From positions 124,001 through 188,000 of the forward strand of contig NZ_JARXLA010000001.1 of the NCBI RefSeq assembly GCF_029872155.1: DNA of 64,000 bases, given 5' to 3'. Below the pieces are notes generated by a model that was not told where the DNA came from, ran no database searches, and worked only from the letters and a program-made list of their open reading frames with translations. This DNA is from Hyphomicrobium sp. D-2. Lineage in GTDB: Bacteria > Pseudomonadota > Alphaproteobacteria > Rhizobiales > Hyphomicrobiaceae. Positions 1 through 9,678 of the stretch are shown here, piece after piece. The position numbers and the translations under genes are program-made. The first letter of the stretch is position 1, and every line of letters starts with the position of its first letter.

Positions 1-8
1 AACCCGCT

Positions 9-1505
9 ATGAGCCAATCGGTGCTGCAGGACGGCAAGATCTTTATCGGTAAAAGTATCAAGCCGGAGTATCTCGATCTCAGCCTGGCGAACCGGCACGG
101 TCTGGTTACCGGCGCGACCGGCACCGGCAAAACCGTGACGCTGCAGGTGCTGGCGGAAGGTTTTTCGCGCGCCGGTGTGCCGGTGTTCGCGGCCGACATT
201 AAGGGTGACCTTTCCGGCATCGGCGAAGTGGGCGAGCCGAAAGACTTCCTGCTCAAGCGCGCAGCTGAAGTGGGCCTCGATGACTACAAGAACAGCGCCA
301 GCCCGGTGGTGTTCTGGGACGTGTTTGGCGCCAGCGGGCACCCGATCCGTGCCACGGTCGAGGATATGGGCCCGTTGCTGGTTTCGCGCATGCTCGACCT
401 TAACGACGTGCAGGAGGGCGTGCTCAATATCGCTTTCCGCGTTGCGTCCGAGGAAGGTCTGCCGCTCATCAATCTGGGCGATCTGCGCGCCATCGTCACA
501 AATGTCGGCTCACGCGCCAAGGAGCTTTCCGTCAAGTACGGCAACGTTGCCATCCAGTCCGCTGGCGCCATTCAGCGCCGCCTGCTTGTGCTTGAGGAGC
601 AGGGTGCCGACCACTTCTTCGGCGAGCCGGAAATCGACATCTGGGATTTGATCCGCACCGGGCCGGACGGCAAGGGCGTGGTGAACATTCTGTCGGCCGA
701 CAAGCTGATGGAGCGTCCGCGGCTTTATGCAATCTTCCTGCTGTGGCTGCTGACCAAGCTGTGGCAGACGCTGCCGGAAGTGGGCGATCAGCCCAAGCCG
801 CGGCTGGTGTTCTTCTTCGACGAAGCGCATCTTTTGTTCGATGACGCGCCCAAGGCACTAATGGAACGCATCGAGCAGATTGCGCGTCTGGTGCGCTCAA
901 AGGGCGTCGGCGTCTATTTCATCACGCAGAACCCGATGGACGTGCCGAACTCCGTTTCGGCACAGCTCGGCAACCGCGTGCAGCATGCCCTGCGCGCATT
1001 CACGCCGCAGGAGCAGCGGGCCGTGCGCGCTGCCGCTGAAACCTTCCGCCGCAATCCTGAGCTCAATACCGAGCGCGTCATTCTGGAGCTGAAGGTGGGC
1101 GAGGCGCTTGTTTCCACGCTGGAAAACAAGGGTGAACCGTCAATCGTGCAGCGCACGCTCATCCGACCACCAGAGGGACGCATCGGCCCGGTTACAGACG
1201 CCGAGCGCCGCGCGCTGATGGCCGCCAGCCCGTTCAGCGGCAAGTATGACACGGTAAAAAATCGCGAAAGCGCTGAAGAAATGTTGGCCAAGCGCAATGC
1301 CGAGGCCACAGCGGCAAAGGAAGCCGATGCTTCCGGCGGTGGCGGTTGGCTCGACACCATCTTCGGTGGCGGGCGCGGACCAACCGGCCGCAAACGGCAA
1401 GGCATGGGCGAGATGATCGGGCGTGAAGTGCAGCGCTCGTTGGCGCGCACGGTCGCGTCGACGATCCGCAGCATCATCATGAAGAGCATCGGTATGAGGC
1501 GCTAA
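9..1505 (+). CDS. HerA-like helicase/ATPase, DUF853 (YjgR) family
   Basis: A 498-aa cytoplasmic P-loop ATPase. The Walker A motif GATGTGKT lies at about residues 35-42, and a Walker B followed by DEAH lies near residues 265-277 in the run RLVFFFDEAHLLF. The length and the N-terminal FIGKS...RHGLVTGATGTGKT context match the DUF853/YjgR branch of HerA-FtsK ATPases, whose biological role is unsettled. The C-terminus is glycine-rich (GGGGWLDTIFGGGRG) and then basic. The ATG lies only 8 bases inside the window, so the ribosome-binding site cannot be judged, but the conserved family start is present and the gene looks complete. A cytochrome c gene follows 48 bp downstream on the same strand. Confidence 0.9.
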   Translation: MSQSVLQDGKIFIGKSIKPEYLDLSLANRHGLVTGATGTGKTVTLQVLAEGFSRAGVPVFAADIKGDLSGIGEVGEPKDFLLKRAAEVGLDDYKNSASPVVFWDVFGASGHPIRATVEDMGPLLVSRMLDLNDVQEGVLNIAFRVASEEGLPLINLGDLRAIVTNVGSRAKELSVKYGNVAIQSAGAIQRRLLVLEEQGADHFFGEPEIDIWDLIRTGPDGKGVVNILSADKLMERPRLYAIFLLWLLTKLWQTLPEVGDQPKPRLVFFFDEAHLLFDDAPKALMERIEQIARLVRSKGVGVYFITQNPMDVPNSVSAQLGNRVQHALRAFTPQEQRAVRAAAETFRRNPELNTERVILELKVGEALVSTLENKGEPSIVQRTLIRPPEGRIGPVTDAERRALMAASPFSGKYDTVKNRESAEEMLAKRNAEATAAKEADASGGGGWLDTIFGGGRGPTGRKRQGMGEMIGREVQRSLARTVASTIRSIIMKSIGMRR

Positions 1506-1553
1506 CGCGCAGACTTCAGTCTGTTGCAGGAATGCTGAGCTTAGGGGAGCGTC

Positions 1554-1979
1554 ATGGCTGAAACATTCGCAGGCCGTGGAAGTTCTGGCCGCGCAGTTAA
1601 GGCCAGCGTGGTCTTGCCGGCGCTGTTGCTGGGGTTGACGCTGCTGGCCGCGTATCAGCCCCTGGCTGCGGCCGATGCTGGCACGGATGCCGCCGCCGCT
1701 GCGCCGGTGGCGCAGGCTGACGCGATCGAAAAGGGGCGTGGTCTGCTGACGGAAAACTGCGCGCGTTGCCATGCGATCGGTGCGGAGGGAGCAAGTCCGC
1801 ACAAGGAAGCGCCGCCGTTCCGCGTGGTTGTTACCCGCTATCCGCCGGACAATCTCGCCGAGGCGTTGGCGGAAGGGCTGGTGTCGGGGCACCCGGACAT
1901 GCCGGAGTTCGTTTTCGAAGTGGAAGAGGTCGGCGCCATCACGGCCTATCTCAATTCGCTGGAGCCGAAGACGGAGTAG
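1554..1979 (+). CDS. Small membrane-anchored or secreted c-type cytochrome
   Basis: A 141-aa protein with a hydrophobic segment at about residues 18-40 (signal peptide or membrane anchor) and one heme-attachment motif, CARCH, at about residues 69-73. The likely sixth ligand is the methionine of PDMPEF near residue 116. This is a class I monoheme cytochrome c acting as a periplasmic electron carrier; the redox partner is unknown. GGGGAG lies a few bases before the ATG. It may be cotranscribed with the HerA-like gene, although no functional link is obvious. A GC stem followed by T8 terminates it at 2000-2024. Confidence 0.85.
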   Translation: MAETFAGRGSSGRAVKASVVLPALLLGLTLLAAYQPLAAADAGTDAAAAAPVAQADAIEKGRGLLTENCARCHAIGAEGASPHKEAPPFRVVVTRYPPDNLAEALAEGLVSGHPDMPEFVFEVEEVGAITAYLNSLEPKTE

Positions 1980-1999
1980 CTCCAGGGTGCGGCGCGGGC

Positions 2000-2024
2000 C
2001 GGGCTCAAAACGCCCGTTTTTTTT
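2000..2024 (+). terminator. Rho-independent terminator after cytochrome c gene
   Basis: A short CGGGC/GCCCG stem with a seven-base loop is followed immediately by eight T residues, 20 bp after the stop codon of the cytochrome gene. Confidence 0.7.
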
Positions 2025-2055
2025 CCGCAGCATCAATCAATTGCATTTGAAAATG

Positions 2056-2095
2056 AAAACGGCGCCGCTCCTGTGAGCGACGCCGTTTTTTTTTT
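2056..2095. terminator. Bidirectional terminator between cytochrome c gene and sodB
   Basis: The arms AAAACGGCG (2056-2064) and CGCCGTTTT (2081-2089) enclose an inner GCTC/GAGC helix, with a run of T on the right and A on the left. It can stop transcription from the left and also from the converging sodB gene. Confidence 0.85.
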
Positions 2096-2113
2096 ATGTC
2101 AGTCCGCTTTGGA

Positions 2114-2713
2114 TCAGAGCGCTTTCGCGGCCATTTCCTCAACGTGTTCCCAGTTCACGAGATTGTCGAACCAGGCTTCGAGATACTTCGGACGCGCGTT
2201 GCGATAGTCGATGTAATAGCTGTGCTCCCACACGTCGCAGCCGAGAATGGGCGATGCACCGTGCATCAGCGGGTTTTCGCCGTTGGGTGTCTTCATCAGT
2301 TCCAGCTTGCCGTCGCGAACTGCAAGCCAGGTCCAGCCCGAACCGAACTGGGTCTTGCCGTTCTCGATGAAGTCGTTGCGAACCTTGTCGAAACCGCCGT
2401 ACGCGTCGACCAGCTTCTGCACGTTGCCGGGCAGCTTGTTGCCGCCGCCGTCCTTCTTCATCCACTGCCAGAAGTGGATGTGATTGAAGTCCTGGCCGAC
2501 GTTGTTGATGATCGGCTGCGCCTTGTCAGCATAGGCTTCGCGGCAGATCTCCTCGATGCTCTTGCCCTCATACTTGGAGCCGGGGATCAGCTTGTTGGCC
2601 ATGTCGACATAGGCCTGATGGTGCTTGTCGTGATGATATTCCAGCGTTTCGGCTGACATATATGGCGTCAGCGAGTCATACGCATACGGAAGGGGCGGGA
2701 GCTTGAAAGTCAT
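2114..2713 (-). CDS. sodB: Iron-type superoxide dismutase
   Basis: A 199-aa Fe/Mn superoxide dismutase that converts superoxide to hydrogen peroxide and oxygen in the cytoplasm. The metal ligands are visible: His27 (in YHHDKHH), His78 (in FNHIHFW), and Asp160 and His164 (in DVWEHSYYIDY). Gln74, four residues before His78, occupies the outer-sphere position typical of iron enzymes, and GSGWTWL fits the same class. There is no signal peptide. The start has GAGG about nine bases upstream. It faces away from a long palindrome-rich gap and shares a bidirectional terminator with the cytochrome c gene. Confidence 0.95.
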   Translation of the reverse strand: MTFKLPPLPYAYDSLTPYMSAETLEYHHDKHHQAYVDMANKLIPGSKYEGKSIEEICREAYADKAQPIINNVGQDFNHIHFWQWMKKDGGGNKLPGNVQKLVDAYGGFDKVRNDFIENGKTQFGSGWTWLAVRDGKLELMKTPNGENPLMHGASPILGCDVWEHSYYIDYRNARPKYLEAWFDNLVNWEHVEEMAAKAL

Positions 2714-2870
2714 GGTGGCGAGCCTCTGGCGTGAGTGCGAGTTTTAATGCGCGGCAATGCTAGGGGCACTGCCGCAGCGCGGAACCTATCGGCTGATATA
2801 CGTCATGGCAACGCGCGAACAGCCGTTCCGGTTGTCGATGATTTTATTCGGGATGTCGTTGGGATGGTGA

Positions 2871-2891
2871 TTGATAGGCGGCGCCTATCAA
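2871..2891. promoter_or_regulatory. Perfect 21-bp palindrome (possible operator)
   Basis: The arms TTGATAGGCG and CGCCTATCAA pair perfectly around one central base, about 160 bp upstream of the sodB start. The TTGAT/ATCAA ends resemble FNR/FixK half-sites, but their spacing (11 bases, not 4) does not fit that family. The regulator is unknown. Confidence 0.45.
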
Positions 2892-2910
2892 AACCCGTGG
2901 CAGGGCTGAA

Positions 2911-2928
2911 AGTGATTTGCAAATCACT
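2911..2928. promoter_or_regulatory. Perfect 18-bp palindrome (possible operator)
   Basis: AGTGATTTG is followed directly by its reverse complement CAAATCACT with no spacer, 19 bp beyond the preceding palindrome. Such a symmetric site suits a dimeric regulator. The GTGA/TCAC separation (8) is too wide for a standard CRP site (6). Confidence 0.45.
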
Positions 2929-3292
2929 CCGACAAAAGCGGCGCCTGGTCCGCAGCGCCGATCACGGCTCGCATTCGCGGATCGGCGGGGCTCGGTGAGA
3001 GCGTAGGCAGATCAAAGCAACGCGGAGTTGAGGCGCAGCCCCCTGAACAGAACTGCGCCTCTTGGGGATCACTCCGGGGAAGATGGGCGTTCAGGGTTTA
3101 AAAACGATATTTGTTGGCGCCTGAACGCGGCCTGAACGGCAAAAATGGTTCGCTAGAAAATGGAAATGGCGGGCTTCTGTTTCAGCCAAAAAGAAAAAAT
3201 GTTGATAACGGCCGCGGATATAAAAGGTCACGCTAATCTTGAGCCTCTGCTCATATTCCATGCTTAACCGCCACGTATTTTGTGTAGGCTTC

Positions 3293-3320
3293 TTGACAAA
3301 TGGAAGGCAAAAAGTAATTG
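3293..3320 (+). promoter_or_regulatory. Candidate sigma-70 promoter for H-NS-like gene
   Basis: A consensus TTGACA (3293-3298) is followed after 16 bases by TAATTG, a weak -10. It lies about 70 bp upstream of the preferred start of the H-NS-like gene. The -35 is strong and the -10 is not. Confidence 0.4.
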
Positions 3321-3388
3321 AACCGGTCTAGGTTCATTGCAGCGGCATTTGCCGGGCATATATGTGTGTAAACGAGAAGGACCGCCGG

Positions 3389-3700
3389 ATGGCCATTCCC
3401 AATATCGATAAGCTGACGCTGAAAGAACTGATCGAGCTTGAGGCAAAGGTCCAGAAGGCGATCAGTGCGGCGCGTGATCGCGAACGGGCAGAGGTCAAGC
3501 AGGCGCTGGCGCAGCTTGCCGAAAAGCGCGGCTTTTCCGTTTCTGAACTGTTTGGCGGACGTGGTCGGGGCAAGTCCAGCGCCGCAAAATACGCAAATCC
3601 CGATAACAAGGCTGAAACCTGGACCGGCCGCGGGCGCAAGCCGAATTGGCTGGTTGCGAAACTGAACAAGGGTGCAAAGCTCACTGATTTCGCAATTTAA
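3389..3700 (+). CDS. H-NS/HvrA family nucleoid-associated protein
   Basis: A 103-aa H-NS family DNA-binding protein. An N-terminal helical oligomerisation region rich in Lys/Glu (KELIELEAKVQKAI) is followed by a linker and the C-terminal DNA-binding segment, where ETWTGRGRKPNWL corresponds to the conserved TWTGRGRxPxW signature of the family. It should bind curved, AT-rich DNA and silence or modulate transcription. The ATG at 3389 is preferred over an upstream in-frame ATG at 3362 because GAGAAGG precedes it by 8 bases and homologues start MAIPN/MA. It is monocistronic and ends at a strong terminator. Confidence 0.9.
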   Translation: MAIPNIDKLTLKELIELEAKVQKAISAARDRERAEVKQALAQLAEKRGFSVSELFGGRGRGKSSAAKYANPDNKAETWTGRGRKPNWLVAKLNKGAKLTDFAI

Positions 3701-3723
3701 CCCGGCTCTAATCCAATCATTGT

Positions 3724-3759
3724 AGCCCGCAGCTGCTCCGCTGCGGGCTTTGTTGTTTT
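3724..3759 (+). terminator. Rho-independent terminator after H-NS-like gene
   Basis: A ten-base stem AGCCCGCAGC/GCTGCGGGCT with a six-base loop is followed by a T-rich tract. Confidence 0.85.
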
Positions 3760-3847
3760 AACCAACAGTGTCCTGATTTGGCGGTTGTAGGAACACGCCA
3801 GGTTCGCGCTCCGTTATTCGATCGCAATTGGATAAGGGAGTACGGAC

Positions 3848-4405
3848 ATGCCTTCTATCAATGACAGCCGGATTTTGATCATGGCGACGGACGGCTTCGA
3901 ACTGTCGGAGTTGACCGGCCCGCTGGAGCAGTTGCGAAACCGCGGCGCGAAAGTTGAGGTCGCCGCGCCCCATTCAGGCAGCATTCGCGGCTGGCGCGGA
4001 AAGGATTGGGCGACGTCGGTCGATGTCGATCTCGTTCTCGATAAGGTAGATGTCGACAATTACGATGCGCTGGTGTTGCCTGGTGGGCAGATAAACCCGG
4101 ACCTGCTGCGGGTCGATGACAATGCCCTGGCGATCATCAGAGCGTTTCTCGGCAAGGGAAAAATCGTGGCAGCGATTTGCCATGCACCCTGGCTGCTGAT
4201 CGAGACCGATGCCGTGAATGGCCGCGATGTGACGTCTTACATCTCCATCAAGACGGATATGAAGAATGCCGGCGGCCGCTGGGTCGATCGTCCGGTGGTC
4301 GCGGATCAGGGCATCATAACATCGCGAAATCCCAAGGATATCGACGCGTTCGTCGCCAAGATCGTCGAGGAGATTGAGGAGGGGACGCATCGAAGGGCGG
4401 CCTGA
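3848..4405 (+). CDS. DJ-1/PfpI family protein (protease/deglycase-like)
   Basis: A 185-aa class I glutamine-amidotransferase-like protein of the DJ-1/PfpI superfamily. The nucleophile-elbow motif AAICHAPWLL carries the reactive cysteine followed by His, and the conserved acidic residue is in DGFELSEL near the N-terminus, as in the YhbO/PfpI subgroup linked to glyoxal or stress protection. There is no signal peptide. AAGGGAG lies about six bases before the ATG. It is a single-gene unit. Whether it acts as protease, deglycase or chaperone cannot be told from sequence. Confidence 0.88.
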   Translation: MPSINDSRILIMATDGFELSELTGPLEQLRNRGAKVEVAAPHSGSIRGWRGKDWATSVDVDLVLDKVDVDNYDALVLPGGQINPDLLRVDDNALAIIRAFLGKGKIVAAICHAPWLLIETDAVNGRDVTSYISIKTDMKNAGGRWVDRPVVADQGIITSRNPKDIDAFVAKIVEEIEEGTHRRAA

Positions 4406-4652
4406 GGTTTCGCATCAGCAGGCATAGAACGGCGACGGCAGGATTGCGGGTTGGGCGTTCTTCGCTTCTGTCGATTGCTGGCCCTCAGGCGGGCGCTCCA
4501 GAAGTTCTCCCTCGGTCCCGGCATTCCCGGCGACCCCACTGTGGGGAGGTGCAGGTCGATGCAACTTGTGATTTAAATCAGATCGTAAGGCAGCAGTTTT
4601 TTAAGGCGCGGCAACGCAAGTTTGCGGCGCCTTGTTTTTTATGTGACGCCCG
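4406..4652. other. Gap upstream of groESL regulatory region, no gene seen
   Basis: Small reading frames here overlap one another, lack ribosome-binding sites and do not resemble proteins. The right end leads into the groESL promoter. Confidence 0.5.
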
Positions 4653-4679
4653 CTGGCACTCCCGCCTTGACAGTGCTAG
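4653..4679. promoter_or_regulatory. CIRCE operator (HrcA binding site) of groESL
   Basis: CTGGCACTC (4653-4661), nine bases, then CAGTGCTAG (4671-4679) matches the CIRCE consensus TTAGCACTC-N9-GAGTGCTAA with a few changes. It lies about 135 bp upstream of groES and overlaps a perfect -35 hexamer, so bound HrcA repressor would block RNA polymerase. HrcA itself is not in the window. Confidence 0.88.
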
Positions 4680-4696
4680 CAGCCTTTCACATATAC
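4667..4696 (+). promoter_or_regulatory. groESL promoter (-35 TTGACA, -10 near 4690-4696)
   Basis: TTGACA at 4667-4672 is inside the CIRCE element. CATATA or ATATAC at 4690-4696 gives a spacer of 17-18 bases. The arrangement is that of HrcA-repressed heat-shock operons. Confidence 0.75.
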
Positions 4697-4813
4697 CCGG
4701 CGCGGGCCCAAGCGGCGGTCTGGCTTACCCAGCGATTTGGATGTCCAGATCGCGCGAGCTCGCAAAGCTTTCAAAAACTCTCGAATAGCAAACTGCATCA
4801 TGAGGTTTGATCC

Positions 4814-5128
4814 ATGAAGTTTCGTCCTCTTCATGACCGTGTCGTCGTTCGGCGCGTCGAAGAAGATACCAAGACGGCTGGCGGCATCATTATTCCCGAT
4901 ACCGCGAAGGAGAAGCCGCAGCAGGGCGAAGTCGTGGCGGTCGGCCCCGGCTCGCGCGATGAAACCGGCAAGGTCAACGCGCTCGATGTGAAGCCGGGCG
5001 ACCGCGTGCTGTTCGGCAAGTGGAGCGGCACCGAAGTCAAGATCGACGGCGAAGACCTCCTCATCATGAAGGAGAGCGACATCTTCGGCGTGATCGACGG
5101 CAAGGCGAGCGTCAAGGCCGCCGCCTAA
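4814..5128 (+). CDS. groES: Co-chaperonin GroES
   Basis: A 104-aa co-chaperonin forming the heptameric lid of the GroEL folding chamber. The family start [13 protein letters not shown], the mobile loop containing [11 protein letters not shown] (about residues 22-32) that docks on GroEL, and the C-terminal [10 protein letters not shown] strand are all visible. GAGG lies eight bases before the ATG. It is the first gene of the groESL operon and is regulated by the upstream CIRCE element. Length is slightly above the usual 95-97 aa, as in many alphaproteobacteria. Confidence 0.97.
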   Translation: MKFRPLHDRVVVRRVEEDTKTAGGIIIPDTAKEKPQQGEVVAVGPGSRDETGKVNALDVKPGDRVLFGKWSGTEVKIDGEDLLIMKESDIFGVIDGKASVKAAA

Positions 5129-5176
5129 GCATTGCTTCTCGCAAACAACACGCATTTCGACCGCTTGTCGGTCTGA

Positions 5177-6847
<1,671 letters not shown>

Positions 6848-6884
6848 GCCCCGTCCTTCGCGTCATAGTTGTGCAGAACATGGA

Positions 6885-6911
6885 AGCCCCGGCAGTTCGC
6901 CGGGGCTTTTT
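6885..6911 (+). terminator. Rho-independent terminator of groESL
   Basis: A nine-base stem AGCCCCGGC/GCCGGGGCT with a five-base loop and a T5 tail, 38 bp after groEL. Confidence 0.9.
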
Positions 6912-7077
6912 CACGACTCACGAAGTATTTATCGGCAGCTGTTGCGTTACAGACCCACGTTAGCCTTGACGTAAAATAGTATCGATAGCCACATGGTTTA
7001 CGCAGCGTATGCGTCGATTCTGGCCCAGCCACGGCCATTTTCTCCACCTAGCCTTCAGGCGCTATGGAGACTGAGGG

Positions 7078-9588
7078 ATGATCGAAAAAACGGGTGTATC
7101 GAAGCGCGTCGGGATGTTGCCGGCGATCGCAGTGCTGTGGTTTGCCGGTTCTCTGGCTGCCGTGAACGCACAAAATGCAGTGTCGGCTCAAGCTGTTGCA
7201 GCTGCGACGGCACAGGTAGCCGAGCCAACGGTGGCTGCAGTTGCTGCGCAGACGGAGACGCCTTCAGGCCATCCGCTGAGCCCGCCGAACGTTGTGCCGG
7301 AACCACATCCTCAGTCGCAGCCTATAGATGCAGCAGCAACTCCGGCGGCGTCGGATCAACAGCCGGCACCGGCTTCCGCTGCGGTGGTACCCGCTGGCGC
7401 TTCACCGATCGAAACCGGAACAACGACACCTTATGTGTCGGTCAATCCGGCACCGTCACAGCCTCCGGCGGCAATTGACGCTGCGCCAGGCCCTTCAGTT
7501 ATCGAGCAGGCACCTGCTGCAGCGGCATTGGACGCGCAGCCTGAGCCACAGGCACACCCTGCTGTCGCTGCTCCGACACCGCCTGTAACCGCTTCCGAAC
7601 TTCCCGCCGTGGCTGCGCCGCCGGTTGCCAATGCCGCCGTTGATGCGGTTGCGCCTGCGGCTCCGGCTGCTGCGCCGAGCACTTCTGCGGCTGTTGCTCC
7701 AGTGCCGGTTCCTGAACCGGACCATCAGCCAGCCGCAACGCCTGCGAATGGCGCTGCGCCAGCGGCCACCGCTGCTATCGCCGTACCCACGCCGGGTGAG
7801 GCGCTGTCGGACTCGACCGCGCAGGTGCTGCCGCCTGCCGATTCCGTTGTGGCGTCCATTCGTACCAAGCTTTCTTCGCTCAGCCAGACGCTGACCAATG
7901 ATGAGCGCGAGGCGCTGAGCAACTACTACGGTCAGATCACCGGCACGGCTTTGTGGGCATCGCCCACCGGTCTCACCGCCAGGGGCAAGGCCGTTGTGGC
8001 GGAAATCGGCCGCGCCGAGAACTGGGGCCTGCCGGGTGAAGCATTCAGTGTGCCCTCGATCGGCATTTCGGAGCTGACGGCGGAAGCGGCAGCGGATGCA
8101 GAACTGCAGGTTTCGACCGCAGTGTTGCTGTATGCGCGCTACGCTCGTGGCGGCCGTATCAACCCTCGCAACATTTCGCAGTTGATGGATCAGTCGCCGG
8201 ATCTTGTGGCGCCGGCAACCGTGCTGAGCGAAGTGGCGGCTACCGGCAGCCCGGATGTCTACCTGACATCCATGCACCCGCCGCATCCTCAGTTTGAGGC
8301 GCTGCGTAAGAAGCTGCTTGAGCTTCGCGGTGTTGACGGCACGGCTCAGGATGAGCCGGAAGTCGATCCTGCTCTCTCGGTGAAATTGCCGCCCGGCCGT
8401 TTGCTGCGTCTTGGCGTGACCGACGATCAGGTTGCGCTTGTGCGCCAGCGGCTCAAGGTTCCGGCTAACGATCCCGCAGACGAAAACGTTTTCGACGAGA
8501 GCGTGCGCAATGCTGTGCTGGAGTTCCAGCGCACCAACAACCTTGCGGCTGACGGCCTGGTGGGCAACGGCACGCGTCAGGTTCTGAATGGTGGCACTGC
8601 TCCGCCGCGGGCGAGCGCCGAATCCACGATCCAGCGTATTCTCATCAACATGGAGCGCTGGCGCTGGGTGCCGCGCGACATGGGCGAGTTCCACGTGTGG
8701 GACAACGTGCCTGAATATCTCACGCGGGTGGTGAAGAACGGTGAGGTCATCCTGCGCGACGAGATCGTTGTGGGGCAGCCCTCATGGCCGACGCCGGTTT
8801 TCTCGGCCGACATGAAGACGATCGTGTTTCGTCCGAGCTGGGGCGTGCCCAACGGCATCAAGACCAAGGAACTTGGACCGCTTCTGCGTAAGAGCAACAG
8901 CGGCGGTGGCGGCCTGTTCGGCCTGTTCGGCGGCGGCGGTTATAGCGCCCAGGCGGTGCTGGATGCGCACGATCTGCAGGCCTATCAGAATGGCCGCCGG
9001 ATCGATCCAAACTCCGTGAACTGGGCGTCGGTGGACATTCGCGCCTATCACTTCACCCAGCCGCCCGGCCCGAAGAACGTGCTGGGCGAGGTGAAGTTCA
9101 TGTTCCCGAACAAGCATGACGTCTACATGCACGACACACCGCAGCGGCATCTGTTCGCGAAGTCGTACCGGGCGCTGAGCCACGGTTGCCTGCGCGTGCA
9201 TCATCCGCGCCGGTTCGCCGAGGCTCTGCTGGAGCACGACAAGGGCTGGTCGTCATCGCAGGTGGGCAACATGTTCTCGCGCGGTGGCGAGATTGCTCTG
9301 TCGACGCACATTCCGGTGCACATCACCTACATGACGGCGCGGGTTGACGATAACGGCAAGCTGCACACGTTCGGCGATTTCTATGGTCTCGACAGCCGCA
9401 CGGCGGCGGCGCTGACCGGAAGATCGATCCGCTTCGAGCAGCAGCCGGCCGATCTGGATGCAATTGCCGAGGCTGAGGGTCGTCCGCAGCAACAGCAGCA
9501 GCGTCGGTCGCCACAGCGCAAGCAGCAGTATTCGAACTCAAGCCCGAATTCGCTGTCGGACGTTATCCAGGGGCTGTTCTCGCCCTGA
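7078..9588 (+). CDS. Large L,D-transpeptidase (YcbB/LdtD-like) with Ala/Pro-rich region
   Basis: An 836-aa exported murein enzyme that should make 3-3 peptide crosslinks in the periplasm. A signal sequence (about residues 12-31) is followed by some 230 residues rich in Ala, Pro and Val, an alpha-helical scaffold region, a peptidoglycan-binding repeat (FDESVRNAVLEFQ, about 475-500) and a YkuD catalytic domain. The catalytic motif is SHGCLRV with Cys704; the His and Gly of the motif are present. A glycine-rich insertion (GGGGLFGLFGGGG) interrupts the catalytic region near residue 605-620. GGAG lies eight bases upstream of the start. It is transcribed alone and terminated at 9628-9660. Confidence 0.9.
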   Translation: MIEKTGVSKRVGMLPAIAVLWFAGSLAAVNAQNAVSAQAVAAATAQVAEPTVAAVAAQTETPSGHPLSPPNVVPEPHPQSQPIDAAATPAASDQQPAPASAAVVPAGASPIETGTTTPYVSVNPAPSQPPAAIDAAPGPSVIEQAPAAAALDAQPEPQAHPAVAAPTPPVTASELPAVAAPPVANAAVDAVAPAAPAAAPSTSAAVAPVPVPEPDHQPAATPANGAAPAATAAIAVPTPGEALSDSTAQVLPPADSVVASIRTKLSSLSQTLTNDEREALSNYYGQITGTALWASPTGLTARGKAVVAEIGRAENWGLPGEAFSVPSIGISELTAEAAADAELQVSTAVLLYARYARGGRINPRNISQLMDQSPDLVAPATVLSEVAATGSPDVYLTSMHPPHPQFEALRKKLLELRGVDGTAQDEPEVDPALSVKLPPGRLLRLGVTDDQVALVRQRLKVPANDPADENVFDESVRNAVLEFQRTNNLAADGLVGNGTRQVLNGGTAPPRASAESTIQRILINMERWRWVPRDMGEFHVWDNVPEYLTRVVKNGEVILRDEIVVGQPSWPTPVFSADMKTIVFRPSWGVPNGIKTKELGPLLRKSNSGGGGLFGLFGGGGYSAQAVLDAHDLQAYQNGRRIDPNSVNWASVDIRAYHFTQPPGPKNVLGEVKFMFPNKHDVYMHDTPQRHLFAKSYRALSHGCLRVHHPRRFAEALLEHDKGWSSSQVGNMFSRGGEIALSTHIPVHITYMTARVDDNGKLHTFGDFYGLDSRTAAALTGRSIRFEQQPADLDAIAEAEGRPQQQQQRRSPQRKQQYSNSSPNSLSDVIQGLFSP

Positions 9589-9627
9589 TGCGAAGCGGGA
9601 AGCATCGGCTTCGATTGTAAAATTGCG

Positions 9628-9660
9628 ACGCCCCGGACTGAAGTTCGGGGCGTTTTGCTT
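9628..9660. terminator. Terminator between L,D-transpeptidase and cca genes
   Basis: The arms ACGCCCCG (9628-9635) and CGGGGCGT (9646-9653) are followed by TTTGCTTTT. It lies between convergent genes and can serve both. Confidence 0.75.
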
Positions 9661-9678
9661 TTCCGGTGCTTTTGCGGG

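Larger units (their letters stand above)
2714..3388. other. 675-bp intergenic region with palindromes and possible structured RNA
   Basis: No convincing gene lies between the divergent sodB and H-NS-like genes. It holds two perfect palindromes (2871-2891 and 2911-2928), a GCGGCGCCT direct repeat, an AGGCGCAG/CTGCGCCT hairpin (3031-3060) whose loop carries CCCTGAAC, and a matching GTTCAGGG at 3089-3096. CCTGAACG recurs twice near 3120-3137. A consensus -35 TTGACA sits at 3293-3298. The one modest plus-strand reading frame here (2735-2998) lacks protein-like character. Confidence 0.6.

Noticed and set aside
2735-2998. An 87-codon plus-strand frame between sodB and the H-NS-like gene
   Set aside because: No ribosome-binding site, unusual Arg-rich composition, and it runs through two perfect palindromes that are more likely regulatory.
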